Shown here: positions 7,757 through 15,743 of the stretch, piece by piece
Layout of the letters: every line of letters begins with the position of its first letter
How positions within the stretch are numbered: position 1 is the first letter of the stretch
Assembly (NCBI GenBank): GCA_937967955.1
Contig: CALBUB010000049.1
Span: 1 to 19,521 of the forward strand
DNA from: an uncultured Bacillota bacterium
Lineage (GTDB): Bacteria; Bacillota; Clostridia; Tissierellales; Tepidimicrobiaceae
Reading direction: 5' to 3'
DNA length: 19,521 bases
Program-made: the position numbers and the translations under genes
Notes under the pieces: generated by a model
The model's input: only the letters and a program-made list of their open reading frames with translations
Told to the model about the DNA's origin: nothing
The model's database searches: none

Positions 7757-7771
7757 ATAGCTTTAAAAAAC

Positions 7772-7813
7772 AGGTACTTCAGCTATAATAAATATAGTTG
7801 AAGTACCTTTATT
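7772..7813 (+). terminator. Strong terminator after the DUF1292 gene
   Basis: A 16-bp stem (one G-U pair) joins 7772-7787 and 7793-7808 around a 5-base ATAAA loop, with As before and Ts after, so it could work in both directions. Confidence 0.88.
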
Positions 7814-7837
7814 ATAAGTAATAAAAGGGGGATGCAT

Positions 7838-9139
7838 ATGAACAGAGGAATAGAATTTGCTAAAGGCTTAATAGACTTTATACAAAGTAGTCCTAGCCCT
7901 TTCCATGTGGTAAAAGAGGCGGAAAAAGTACTTAATAAAAAGGGTTTTAAAAAACTTTCCCTTTCTGATAAATGGAATTTAGAAAAGGAAGGCAAATACT
8001 ATGTAACTAGCAATAACTCTAGTATAATAGCCTTTGTAATAGGAAAAGGACATATAGAAGAAGACGGCTTTAAGCTAATTGGAGCCCATACTGACTCTCC
8101 TACCTTTAGGATAAAGCCTAAGCCTGAGATAGCGGTGGAGAATAAGTATTTAAAGCTGAATACAGAAGTATATGGAGGACCTATACTTAGCACTTGGTTT
8201 GATAGGCCTTTATCCATAGCAGGTAGGGTAGCTGTAAGGACAGAAAATCCACTAAAGCCTAAAGAAGTAATAGTAGATATGGAAGAGCCTTTACTTATCA
8301 TTCCTAATTTAGCCATCCATATGAATAGGAAGGTAAATGAAGGGATAAAAATAAATCCCCAGGAGGACACTCTTCCACTACTTACTATGATAGAAGATGA
8401 ATTAGAAAAGGAAAACTATCTGGTGAAACTATTGGCAGAAAAAATAGGTGTAGCTTATGAAGATATACTAGATTTTGATCTATTCCTATATGCTACTGAA
8501 AAGGGCTCTTTAATAGGCCCCAATAAGGAATTCATATCAGTAGGCAAGTTAGATAATCTGGCCATGGTACATGCTGGCCTTTATGGAATTGTAGACAGCC
8601 AAGTGAACAAGGCTACAAATGTATTAGTATGCTTTGATAATGAGGAGGTAGGCAGCAGTACTAAGCAAGGTGCCGCCAGCCCACTACTTAGAACAGTATT
8701 AGAAAGGATAACCATAGCCTTAGGAAAGTCTAGGGAGGATTACTACAGGGCTTTAGCTAATTCCTTCATGATATCTGCCGACATGGCCCATGCTCTACAT
8801 CCTAACTATCAAGGAAAAGCCGATCCAACCAATAAGCCTATTATAAATGAAGGACCTGTAATTAAGATAGCAGCAAGCCAAGCTTATACCTCTGACAGCA
8901 TGTCTATAGCAGTTTATGAAGGCATTTGTAAGGCAGCAGGGGTGCCTGTACAGAAATTTGTCAACAGGTCTGATGAAAGGGGAGGTTCCACAATAGGACC
9001 CATTTCTGCAACCCAGTTAAATATTCCAGCAGTAGATATAGGAACTCCTATACTGGCCATGCATTCTGTAAGGGAATTAGGAGGAGTATTAGATCATCAC
9101 TATGTATATAAATCCTTTATGGAATTTTATCAACTATAG
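7838..9139 (+). CDS. apeB: M18 family aminopeptidase
   Basis: A cytosolic di-zinc aminopeptidase of family M18 (aspartyl aminopeptidase/ApeB type, 433 aa from this start), which removes N-terminal residues, classically acidic ones, from peptides. Ligands and catalytic residues are in place: H84 and D86 in GAHTDSP, D267-E269-E270 in FDNEEVGSS, D315 and H318 in SADMAHALHP, and H409 in HSVRELGG. Two in-frame ATGs lie at 7832 and 7838; the GGGGG of the ribosome binding site touches the first, so the second (7 bases away) is preferred. It starts after the DUF1292 terminator, and the HAD gene follows in 25 bases. With PepD and the M20 enzyme nearby, the region suggests active peptide use. True substrate preference cannot be read from sequence. 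Confidence 0.93.
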   Translation: MNRGIEFAKGLIDFIQSSPSPFHVVKEAEKVLNKKGFKKLSLSDKWNLEKEGKYYVTSNNSSIIAFVIGKGHIEEDGFKLIGAHTDSPTFRIKPKPEIAVENKYLKLNTEVYGGPILSTWFDRPLSIAGRVAVRTENPLKPKEVIVDMEEPLLIIPNLAIHMNRKVNEGIKINPQEDTLPLLTMIEDELEKENYLVKLLAEKIGVAYEDILDFDLFLYATEKGSLIGPNKEFISVGKLDNLAMVHAGLYGIVDSQVNKATNVLVCFDNEEVGSSTKQGAASPLLRTVLERITIALGKSREDYYRALANSFMISADMAHALHPNYQGKADPTNKPIINEGPVIKIAASQAYTSDSMSIAVYEGICKAAGVPVQKFVNRSDERGGSTIGPISATQLNIPAVDIGTPILAMHSVRELGGVLDHHYVYKSFMEFYQL

Positions 9140-9164
9140 TATTAACTTGAGGTGAATTTATTAA

Positions 9165-9998
9165 ATGTATAAATTGATTGCTATTGATTTAGATGGTACC
9201 CTGTTAGATGACCACAAAAAGATTCCAGAAGAAAATATACTTGTCCTTAGAGAACTAATCGATAGGGGCTATGAAATAGCAATAGCTACTGGAAGAAGAT
9301 ATTGGGAGGCAAAGGAGCTTATTAAAGATATAGATAGGAATATGGTCATATTAGCCAATAATGGAAATATAGTAAGAGATATAGAAGACGATAGACTTCT
9401 TATTAAGAAGTACTTAGATATGGATGATTTCAGAAAGCTAATCAAGGAGAGTAAAAAAAGAAACCTACACCCCCTTATTCTAGTAGATGATTATGAAAAT
9501 GGAATCGATGTAATAGTGGAAGCTGGTAGTGAAAACCAATTCCATAAGATATATATTTCTAGAGCTAAGGATAGATATAAGGAAGTAGAAGATTATCTAA
9601 CCCTGGAGGATGTTAATATACTTTCTGTAGCCTATGCTGGGGACAAAAAAGATATGGAAGGCTTATATGATTATATAAATGAAAGGTATCCTAATATATA
9701 TAGGACCCATTTGATGGAAAATATCCACCTGGCAGAAGCCCTTCTTGAGATAATGAATCCTTTAGGGGATAAATGGCTTAGCCTTTTAGAATATGCAAAG
9801 GATAAAGGAATAGATAAGTCTGAAATAATAGCCATTGGGGACGACAACAACGACATTGAAATGATCAAAAATTCTGGTTGTGGCATAGCCATGAAAAATG
9901 GCAGCCAGTACGTAAAAAAGGTGGCAGATATTATATCAGAAAAGGACAATAATCAATCTGGAGTGGCCCATGAACTTAAGAAATTATTGAAAATTTAA
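9165..9998 (+). CDS. Cof-type HAD-IIB phosphatase
   Basis: A haloacid dehalogenase superfamily phosphatase of the Cof/YidA type with a C2B cap, 277 aa. All four motifs are present: nucleophile D8 and D10 in DLDGTLLDD, T42 in ATGR, K203 in PLGDKW, and D226-D227 with D230 in GDDNNDIEMI. The cap lies between about 85 and 195. Members hydrolyse sugar phosphates, FMN, PLP or similar small phosphates; the substrate here is unknown. GAGGTG lies 10 bases before the ATG. It follows the M18 gene closely, and only 29 bases separate its stop from the radical SAM start, so M18-HAD-radical SAM is likely one transcript. Confidence 0.9.
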   Translation: MYKLIAIDLDGTLLDDHKKIPEENILVLRELIDRGYEIAIATGRRYWEAKELIKDIDRNMVILANNGNIVRDIEDDRLLIKKYLDMDDFRKLIKESKKRNLHPLILVDDYENGIDVIVEAGSENQFHKIYISRAKDRYKEVEDYLTLEDVNILSVAYAGDKKDMEGLYDYINERYPNIYRTHLMENIHLAEALLEIMNPLGDKWLSLLEYAKDKGIDKSEIIAIGDDNNDIEMIKNSGCGIAMKNGSQYVKKVADIISEKDNNQSGVAHELKKLLKI

Positions 9999-10027
9999 AG
10001 ATGGACAATAGAAAAGGTGAAAAAATT

Positions 10028-10978
10028 ATGGATATAACAGTGTACAATGTATATTCTAACTACTTGAAGAATAGATTTGGAGAAAAGGTATATAAACTTC
10101 CAATAAACTTGCCCCTTACCTGTCCCAATAGGGATGGCTGTGTAGGAACTGGTGGCTGTATATTCTGTGGAGAGGAGGGGGGTTCCTTTGAGAACCTCTC
10201 TAACACTATTCCTGTAAGGGAACAAGTATTAAGGAATATGGAATATATTAGTAAAAGGTATAAAGCAAAAAAATTCATCCCCTATTTCCAAAACTTTAGT
10301 AACACCTATATGCCCCTAGACTACTTTAAAAGATATATAGAAGAAGCCATTGTAGATAATGTAGTAGGTATATCCATTTCCACAAGGCCTGATTGTATAA
10401 GTGATGAATATCTAGAATTCCTTTCATACATTAAAGAAAAGCACCAGCTAGAGATAACTATTGAATTAGGCTTACAGACAGTAAACTATCACACATTAAA
10501 AATAATAAATAGAGGCCATACCCTAGCAGAATTTATTGATGCAGTTTTAAGAAACAAAAAATACGGCATGAGAACTTGTGCCCATTTAATATTAAATTTG
10601 CCTTGGGATAATATGGAAGACGTTATAGAAAATGCAAAGGTACTATCTGCCCTAGGGGTAGAAGAGGTAAAGCTACATGCCTTATATATTGTAGAAGGAA
10701 CCCAGCTAGGAAAGCTGTATAAGGAAGGGAAAGTCACTCTTGTTTCAAAGGAGGAATATGAAGAAAGGGTAATTACCTTCTTGGAATACTTACATGAAGA
10801 CATAGTAATCCAAAGGCTTATTGGAAGAGCACCAGAAGAAAACACCTTATTTGTCAACTGGAATGAAAGCTGGTGGAAAATAAGGGATGAGATAGTAAAA
10901 AAGATGATAGATAGGGATACAAGGCAGGGAATTAAGTGTGATTATCTAAATGGAAAAGCTATTAAAAAATTTAAATAA
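10028..10978 (+). CDS. TIGR01212 (YtqA/YhcC-type) radical SAM protein
   Basis: A radical SAM protein of the TIGR01212 family (B. subtilis YtqA, E. coli YhcC), about 316 aa and full length. The 4Fe-4S ligands are C32, C44 and C47 in CPNRDGCVGTGGCIFC, the wide CX11CX2C spacing of this group rather than CX3CX2C. C38 is an extra cysteine in the loop. Later family stretches are KFIPYFQNFSNTY, VVGISISTRPDC and ELGLQTVNYHTL. The ATG at 10028 has AAAAGGTGA 7 bases upstream and gives the usual N-terminus (MDITVYNVYSNYLKNRFG); an in-frame ATG at 10001 has no such site. The family is related to Elp3-like enzymes and may modify RNA, but I do not know its reaction. Last gene of the M18-HAD group; no terminator is obvious after it. 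Confidence 0.9.
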   Translation: MDITVYNVYSNYLKNRFGEKVYKLPINLPLTCPNRDGCVGTGGCIFCGEEGGSFENLSNTIPVREQVLRNMEYISKRYKAKKFIPYFQNFSNTYMPLDYFKRYIEEAIVDNVVGISISTRPDCISDEYLEFLSYIKEKHQLEITIELGLQTVNYHTLKIINRGHTLAEFIDAVLRNKKYGMRTCAHLILNLPWDNMEDVIENAKVLSALGVEEVKLHALYIVEGTQLGKLYKEGKVTLVSKEEYEERVITFLEYLHEDIVIQRLIGRAPEENTLFVNWNESWWKIRDEIVKKMIDRDTRQGIKCDYLNGKAIKKFK

Positions 10979-11069
10979 TTTTATCGATTTATAGAGGAAA
11001 AATGTAATCTATGTAGAATTATAAATTTAATGAAAAGCCTGTAAATTAATAATGAAAGGAATGATTCTA

Positions 11070-11495
11070 ATGGTGCATTTTGTGCTAGGGGCAAAAGGAA
11101 GTGGCAAAACCAAATGGCTTGTGGATAAGGCTAATGAGGAAGTTAAAAGGGGAAATGGAAACATCATATTTATTGATGTAGATGACAAACACATATTTAA
11201 TTTGGATTATTCTGTTAGACTTGTCAATGCCATAGAGTTCAATATTAAAAATATTGAATCCTTCTATGGCTTTTTGTGTGGAATAATAGCTAGAGACTAT
11301 GATGTGGAAAAGGTATATATAGATGGAATCTACAAAGTCCTTTCATTAACAGCAGAAAGCATATCCGCTCTTACTGAGCGTTTAAACCATATTGGAGAAA
11401 AATTTGATACTAAATTTTATATAGGTTTAGATATGAATGTAGAGGATATTCCTGAAAAGTATAGGGGTAATTGTGTAGAGTTAAAATTAGCTTAA
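11070..11495 (+). CDS. Small P-loop NTPase-like protein, unknown role
   Basis: A 141-residue protein starting MVHFVLGAKGSGKTKWL; a perfect Walker A (GAKGSGKT) is at 7-14. Candidate Walker B-like stretches are IIFIDVDD (about 31-38) and KVYIDGI (about 86-92). This N-terminal pattern resembles that of AddB or thymidine-kinase-like folds, but the protein is too short for either and lacks a zinc ribbon. It may be a compact RecA/ASCE-type domain. In-frame ATGs are at 11052, 11061 and 11070; GAAAGGA at 11054-11060 suits only the third. The stop lies inside a terminator hairpin shared with the convergent DUF1540 gene. Function unknown; a nucleotide-binding role is all the sequence supports. Confidence 0.8.
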   Translation: MVHFVLGAKGSGKTKWLVDKANEEVKRGNGNIIFIDVDDKHIFNLDYSVRLVNAIEFNIKNIESFYGFLCGIIARDYDVEKVYIDGIYKVLSLTAESISALTERLNHIGEKFDTKFYIGLDMNVEDIPEKYRGNCVELKLA

Positions 11496-11521
11496 GGCAG
11501 GAATTTTCCTGCCTTAATTTT
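11492..11521. terminator. Bidirectional terminator shared by convergent genes
   Basis: TTAAGGCAGGAA (11492-11503) pairs with TTCCTGCCTTAA (11506-11517). A T run follows on the plus strand and A/T-rich sequence on the minus strand. It holds the stop of the P-loop gene and abuts the stop of the minus-strand DUF1540 gene, so it can end both transcripts. Confidence 0.88.
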
Positions 11522-11706
11522 TATCCTGTAAACCTAGTATTGTTTGGCCTAAATGTAGCACAGTCTGTATCCTGAGTATTAGTTGCATTCCTTGGTTGGA
11601 TTTCTATTTTAGCAGCACTACACCTATCTCCAGGAAGATGATAATAACAAGTATTAACAACACATTTTACTCCTTCTAAGTGGCCATCAGTTTTCTCTAT
11701 ACGCAT
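11521..11706 (-). CDS. DUF1540 small Cys-rich protein
   Basis: A 61-residue protein and the only minus-strand gene in the window. It matches the DUF1540 pattern: VKCVVNTCYYHLPGDRCSA (Cys at 15, 20 and 29), AAKIEIQPRNA, then DTDCATF with the fourth Cys at 49. Four spaced cysteines suggest a small metal-bound or disulfide fold. The family is widespread in spore-forming Firmicutes and of unknown function; spore association is inference. AAAGGAGT precedes the ATG on the minus strand. The stop abuts a terminator shared with the convergent P-loop gene, and a divergent promoter region lies upstream toward the DUF6648-like gene. Confidence 0.88.
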   Translation of the reverse strand: MRIEKTDGHLEGVKCVVNTCYYHLPGDRCSAAKIEIQPRNATNTQDTDCATFRPNNTRFTG

Positions 11707-11770
11707 GTATATTACTCCTTTCTATTTGATAAAATGTTAGCATATAATTATTTTGTATTTTATTTAGTCT

Positions 11771-11779
11771 TTTATACCA
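11771..11779 (-). promoter_or_regulatory. Possible extended -10 promoter of the DUF1540 gene
   Basis: On the minus strand the sequence reads TGGTATAAA, an extended -10 form, about 65 bases before the DUF1540 ATG. No good -35 is seen. A sporulation sigma factor site is possible, but I found no clean match. Confidence 0.35.
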
Positions 11780-11828
11780 GGTAAAAATTTTGCAATTGAG
11801 AAGCAAAGTAACAAATATTTGTTTTTTG

Positions 11829-11837
11829 TGATATAAT
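11829..11837 (+). promoter_or_regulatory. Extended -10 promoter of the DUF6648-like gene
   Basis: TGATATAAT is the same extended -10 form as before the methyltransferase gene. It lies about 38 bases before the proposed TTG start and faces away from the DUF1540 promoter. Confidence 0.55.
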
Positions 11838-11875
11838 CTATTTAAACTATTATACGTTTAGATAGGGTGTTATCT

Positions 11876-12427
11876 TTGGAACAGGTAAAGAGGAAAAGTA
11901 AATTTGATTTTTTCTTTGAAAACAGATCCTCATTAATAATCCAGTATACCAATGGTGATATTTCAAAAAAGGAATTTTTAGAATACAATTTTGACTTTGT
12001 ACAATCTATGAATATGAAGCCCTTTAGCAAAATTGACAGCTATGAGAAGGGAATGTACAATTATCAATATTACAATGTATTAGCCAAGTATTATACCATG
12101 TTAGCCAGAGATATTAGAAGGTCTGGCAAACATATGAAGCATTATAAGTACTATAAACAGTTGGGAAATGAATACTACCACAAAAAGGATCAAGCTACAT
12201 TCCAGCTTTTAAAGTATTTAGAATTTAAAAATGTGGAAGCTTACTTTATTAAGGTTAATTCTAAATATCTAAGGGATAAGCTTTATGAAATAGTATTATT
12301 AGATTATGATGAAGCTATATTCCATTCAAAGAGTTTATGGCTTTTGGATATATTAAGGAAAGAGGGGGTATTTATAGAAGGCAAGAAGAAATCCCTTATA
12401 GATGGATACATTAATGAAAGATACTAA
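11876..12427 (+). CDS. DUF6648-like conserved protein
   Basis: A 183-residue soluble protein rich in Lys, Tyr and Phe, mostly predicted helix. The conserved-looking stretches are FFENRSSLIIQYTNGDISKK, EKGMYNYQYYNVLAKYY, KNVEAYFIKVNSKYL and HSKSLWLLDILRKEG. They match my memory of a clostridial family named DUF6648; that name should be checked. No enzyme motif, signal peptide or membrane segment is visible. The likely start is TTG at 11876 (MEQVKRKSKFDFFFENR), because AGGGTG lies 6 bases upstream; a GTG at 11867 is in frame but overlaps that site. It has its own extended -10 promoter and a hairpin before lysA. Function unknown. Confidence 0.75.
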   Translation: MEQVKRKSKFDFFFENRSSLIIQYTNGDISKKEFLEYNFDFVQSMNMKPFSKIDSYEKGMYNYQYYNVLAKYYTMLARDIRRSGKHMKHYKYYKQLGNEYYHKKDQATFQLLKYLEFKNVEAYFIKVNSKYLRDKLYEIVLLDYDEAIFHSKSLWLLDILRKEGVFIEGKKKSLIDGYINERY

Positions 12428-12465
12428 CCAGGTTATCCTAAAAGGAAACTTGGTTTTATTTTTTT
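12426..12465 (+). terminator. Probable terminator between the DUF6648-like gene and lysA
   Basis: AACCAGGTT (12426-12434) pairs with AACTTGGTT (12447-12455), with one G-U pair, a 12-base loop and a T-rich tail. It is weaker than the others here, so some readthrough into lysA is possible. Confidence 0.6.
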
Positions 12466-12490
12466 AAACTTTAAGAAAAAGGGTGGTAAT

Positions 12491-13753
12491 ATGGGAAACT
12501 TCATATTTAGCGGTTGTGATACGGTATATCTTGCTAAGAAATACAAAACTCCCCTATATGTAATATCTGAAGATTATATTGTAGATAGGTGTAATGAGAT
12601 AAAAAGAGATTTTCTCAACAAATATGAAAATACTTTTTGTGCCTATGCTAGTAAGGCTTTTTTGACAAAAGAAATGGCCAGGCTAATCAAAAGGGAAGGC
12701 CTAGGCATGGATGTAGTATCAGGAGGGGAATTGTATACTGCCATTAAAGTGGACTTTCCAATGGAAAATATCATATTCCACGGCAACAATAAAACTATAG
12801 ATGAAATAGAGCTGGCAGTAAAATATAATGTGGGCAGAATAGTGGTAGACAATCTGCAGGAATTAGAAGTTATTAATCATATGGGAAAGAAGTTTAAAAG
12901 GAAGGTAAATATTCTATTTAGAATAACTCCAGGAGTAGATGTACACACCCATAAATATATACAAACAGGCCAAGTAGATTCTAAATTTGGAATCCCACTA
13001 AAAGAGGATATAATAAAAGAAGCAGTGTTGAAGGCTATGAATTTAGAATATATAGAGCCATTAGGTTTCCACTTCCATATAGGCTCCCAAATCCATGACA
13101 ATACTGGCTATATTCTAGCTGTTAAAAAGGTTGTAAATTTGATGAAAAAGCTAAGGGATGAAATAGGTTTTGTTGCCCAGGAGTTAAATACTGGTGGAGG
13201 CTTTGGTATCCAATATGGGGAAGGGAAGGAGAGAAAGCCTATTAGCTATTTTACCGATGTCATTATGGAGACTTTGATTAAGGAATGTAAAAAATACCAG
13301 TTAGAAAGACCGAAAGTTATAATAGAGCCGGGGCGGTGGATTGTAGGAGAAGCTGGTATTACCCTATATACTATAGGTTTTATAAAAGAAATACCAGGCA
13401 TTAGAACTTATGTGGCAATAGATGGAGGCATGAGTGACAACCCTAGAACTAGCCTTTATAATTCAAAATATGAAGCAGTAGTAGCCAATAAATACAAGGA
13501 AAAACTAATAAAAAAGGTTACTATTGCAGGTAAATGCTGTGAATCGGGAGATATACTCATATGGGATTTAAAGGTTCCAGAAATTGAAACAGGAGATATA
13601 CTAGCCGTGTTATCTACTGGAGCTTATAACTATTCTATGGCTAGTAATTACAATCGCCAACCAAAACCAGCAGTAGTCATGGTATCAAAGGGTAAGGATA
13701 GATTGATTGTAAAAAGGGAGACCTATGAGGACTTAATTAAGAATGAACTATAG
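12491..13753 (+). CDS. lysA: Diaminopimelate decarboxylase
   Basis: Fold-type III PLP enzyme (420 aa, normal length) that decarboxylates meso-diaminopimelate to L-lysine, the last step of lysine synthesis, in the cytoplasm. The PLP lysine is K55 in YASKA. H196 in FHFHIGSQI, the glycine loop TGGGFGIQY (234-242) and E279-R282 in EPGRWIV bind the cofactor phosphate. The catalytic cysteine motif is CCESGD at 349-354, followed by GAYNYSMASNYN near the C-terminus. GGGTGG precedes the ATG. It is separated from the next gene, an M20 amidohydrolase, by 130 bases. dapF lies about 3.4 kb downstream in the same direction, so DAP synthesis and use are partly grouped here. No lysine riboswitch fits the roughly 60-base gap upstream. 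Close relatives that act on ornithine or arginine are less likely given CCESGD. Confidence 0.94.
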   Translation: MGNFIFSGCDTVYLAKKYKTPLYVISEDYIVDRCNEIKRDFLNKYENTFCAYASKAFLTKEMARLIKREGLGMDVVSGGELYTAIKVDFPMENIIFHGNNKTIDEIELAVKYNVGRIVVDNLQELEVINHMGKKFKRKVNILFRITPGVDVHTHKYIQTGQVDSKFGIPLKEDIIKEAVLKAMNLEYIEPLGFHFHIGSQIHDNTGYILAVKKVVNLMKKLRDEIGFVAQELNTGGGFGIQYGEGKERKPISYFTDVIMETLIKECKKYQLERPKVIIEPGRWIVGEAGITLYTIGFIKEIPGIRTYVAIDGGMSDNPRTSLYNSKYEAVVANKYKEKLIKKVTIAGKCCESGDILIWDLKVPEIETGDILAVLSTGAYNYSMASNYNRQPKPAVVMVSKGKDRLIVKRETYEDLIKNEL

Positions 13754-13806
13754 AAGTAAAAATAACAAATTTTTAAGTTAATAGCAATAATGTTTGCTTT
13801 ATAGAA

Positions 13807-13834
13807 TATAATTGTAAAAAGCATTAAGTATAAT
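13807..13834 (+). promoter_or_regulatory. Candidate promoter elements before the M20 gene
   Basis: Two TATAAT hexamers (13807-13812 and 13829-13834) lie in the 130-base gap between lysA and the M20 gene. Neither has a convincing -35 at 16-18 bases, so which one is used is unclear. The M20 gene itself has an excellent AAAGGAGG site. Confidence 0.35.
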
Positions 13835-13883
13835 AGTGTATTACTAGAAGGTAAAAACTCCCATAGCATAAAAGGAGGCAACT

Positions 13884-15065
13884 ATGGATATTAAAAAGAG
13901 GGTAACAGAAATATTTGATGAACTGGTAGAAATAAGAAGGGATTTCCATAGGTATCCTGAGCTTAGCCAGCAGGAGTATAGAACCTGTGAAAAGATATGT
14001 GAATACTTAACAAGCTGGGGAATAGAACATGTAAAAGGAATAGCAGATACAGGAGTTATGGCCATAATAAGGGGAAAAAAGGAGGGCATAACTGTTGGGG
14101 CCAGAGCAGATATAGATGCCCTTCCTATTCAAGAAAAAACTAATCTGCCTTTTAAATCTAGACATGAAGGAATAATGCATGCCTGTGGCCATGATATCCA
14201 CACAGCCATACATTTAGGAGTGGCTAAGATATTCAAGGAAATGGAGGATGAGCTGGAAGGGAATGTGAAGATATTTTTCCAGCCAGCAGAGGAAACAGTT
14301 GGTGGTGCCAAAAGGATGATAGATGAAGGCTGTTTAAAGGAGCCTACTGTAGACTATGTGTTGGCACTACATGTGGATTCCTCTTTAGAGGTAGGACATG
14401 TCCGCTTAAAGTATGGAAAACTTAATGCAGCCAGCTGTGAAGTCTATATAAATATTAAAGGAAAGTCTGGCCATGCAGCTTATCCAGAAACTTCTGTAGA
14501 CTCTATTCTAGTAGCAGCCCATGTAATAACTGCCCTCCAGTCCTTAATAAGCAGAAATATTTCCCCTGTTAATCCAGCTGTACTCTCCCTAGGGATGATT
14601 AATGGGGGAAGTAAGAACAATGTTATAGCAGGAGAGGTTAATATATCTGGCACTTTAAGGACCTTAGATACAGCTACTCAAAATTTTGCTAAAAAGAGAA
14701 TCAAAGAAATAGTAGAAAATACAGCTAAAGCCTTTGGAGCCGAAGCTAGTGTTAAATTTGAAAATGGCTATCCCGAATTAATAAATAATGAGCAGGTAGT
14801 AAATGTATTAAAGAATACGGCAGAAAGGCTTTTAGGCAAGGATAAGGTAAGTTTTAAAGAACATCCCAGCATGGGTGCCGATGATTTTGCTTTCTTCTGT
14901 CAGGAAACTAAGGCAGCCTACTATAGTCTAGGCTGTGCAAACAAGGCTAAAGGCTGGGGTGGACCTCTCCACAGTGAATACTTTATAGCTGATGAAGAAT
15001 GTATGAAGGTAGGAGTCCTTCTACAAGTGGAAACTCTACTGGAACTACTAAAGAAAAAAGGATAG
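13884..15065 (+). CDS. M20 family amidohydrolase (N-acyl amino acid / N-acetyl-DAP type)
   Basis: A cytosolic metal-dependent amidohydrolase of the M20D type (393 aa), which splits N-acyl amino acids. Metal ligands match the group: C101 and H103 in HACGHD, E136-E137 in PAEETVGGA, H163 in LHVDSS and H363 in GGPLHSEYF. IRRDFHRYPEL at the start and KGKSGHAAYPE in the lid are typical. Members include hippurate and N-acyl-amino-acid hydrolases, IAA-amino-acid hydrolases and N-acetyl-diaminopimelate deacetylase; sequence alone does not separate them. Between lysA and dapF, N-acetyl-DAP or a DAP-containing peptide is an attractive substrate, but this is inference. AAAGGAGG lies 5 bases before the ATG. 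A hairpin terminator overlaps the stop, and spmA follows. Confidence 0.88.
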   Translation: MDIKKRVTEIFDELVEIRRDFHRYPELSQQEYRTCEKICEYLTSWGIEHVKGIADTGVMAIIRGKKEGITVGARADIDALPIQEKTNLPFKSRHEGIMHACGHDIHTAIHLGVAKIFKEMEDELEGNVKIFFQPAEETVGGAKRMIDEGCLKEPTVDYVLALHVDSSLEVGHVRLKYGKLNAASCEVYINIKGKSGHAAYPETSVDSILVAAHVITALQSLISRNISPVNPAVLSLGMINGGSKNNVIAGEVNISGTLRTLDTATQNFAKKRIKEIVENTAKAFGAEASVKFENGYPELINNEQVVNVLKNTAERLLGKDKVSFKEHPSMGADDFAFFCQETKAAYYSLGCANKAKGWGGPLHSEYFIADEECMKVGVLLQVETLLELLKKKG

Positions 15066-15086
15066 GCTATTAAGCTTATCCTTTTT
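15055..15086 (+). terminator. Terminator after the M20 gene
   Basis: AAAAAGGATA (15055-15064) pairs with TATCCTTTTT (15077-15086); a short inner GCT/AGC pairing extends the hairpin. It overlaps the M20 stop codon and precedes spmA. Confidence 0.7.
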
Positions 15087-15117
15087 CTTATTATAAATAT
15101 TTAAAGGGGGTATTGGG

Positions 15118-15729
15118 ATGATTAATTACATTTGGGCAGCCCTTATTGTCATAGGTTTTGTAGTAGGGGCAATCAATGGCAATATTCAAGAAGTTACCGA
15201 TGCAGCCATTGAAAATGCAGAAACAGCCGTCAATATTGCTCTAGGCCTTATTGGTGTAATGACTCTTTGGCTAGGAATAATGAAGGTTGCAGAGGATGCT
15301 GGTTTAGTTCAAAAGCTTGCTAACCTTATTAAGCCTATTACAACTAGACTCTTTCCAGATGTGCCAGCTGACCATCCAGCCATGGGAGCTATAATAATGA
15401 ACTTTGCAGCCAATATACTGGGTTTAGGTAATGCAGCCACACCCTTAGGCTTGAAGGCAATGCAGGAGCTTCAAAAGTTAAATGATAAAAAAGATACAGC
15501 CACAGATGCAATGGTCATGTTTTTGGCAATCAACACCTCTTCCTTAACGGTAATTCCAGCCACTACTATCGGTATTTTATCGGCAGCTGGAGGTACTAAT
15601 CCAACTAACATAATTGGCCCTACATTGATTGCTACTACCACTTCAACAGTAGTAGCCATAATAGCAGCTAAGATGCTGGAAAAGATGCCCAGATATAGGA
15701 TTGAATATGAAAATATGAAGAATAAATAA
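15118..15729 (+). CDS. spmA: Spore maturation protein A
   Basis: Integral membrane protein of the SpmA family (203 aa) with a nucleoside-recognition (Gate) domain. It has several hydrophobic segments, the first at about 4-20, and family motifs GLIGVMTLWLGIMKVAEDAG, MNFAANILGLGNAATPLGL and LAINTSSLTVIPATTIGI. In B. subtilis SpmA and SpmB are needed for spore core dehydration and heat resistance, as a two-part membrane system; the transported molecule is unknown. AAAGGGGG lies upstream of the ATG. spmB starts 14 bases after the stop, the usual order. Its presence is good evidence for a spore-forming host. No sporulation sigma site is clearly visible in the short gap upstream. Confidence 0.94.
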   Translation: MINYIWAALIVIGFVVGAINGNIQEVTDAAIENAETAVNIALGLIGVMTLWLGIMKVAEDAGLVQKLANLIKPITTRLFPDVPADHPAMGAIIMNFAANILGLGNAATPLGLKAMQELQKLNDKKDTATDAMVMFLAINTSSLTVIPATTIGILSAAGGTNPTNIIGPTLIATTTSTVVAIIAAKMLEKMPRYRIEYENMKNK

Positions 15730-15743
15730 GGGGAGGGGGATAT

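Noticed and set aside
10001..10027. Earlier ATG for the radical SAM gene
   Set aside because: It lacks a ribosome binding site; the ATG at 10028 has AAAAGGTGA at good spacing and the usual N-terminus.
12428..12490. Lysine riboswitch before lysA
   Set aside because: The gap is only about 60 bases, too short for the roughly 170-base element.
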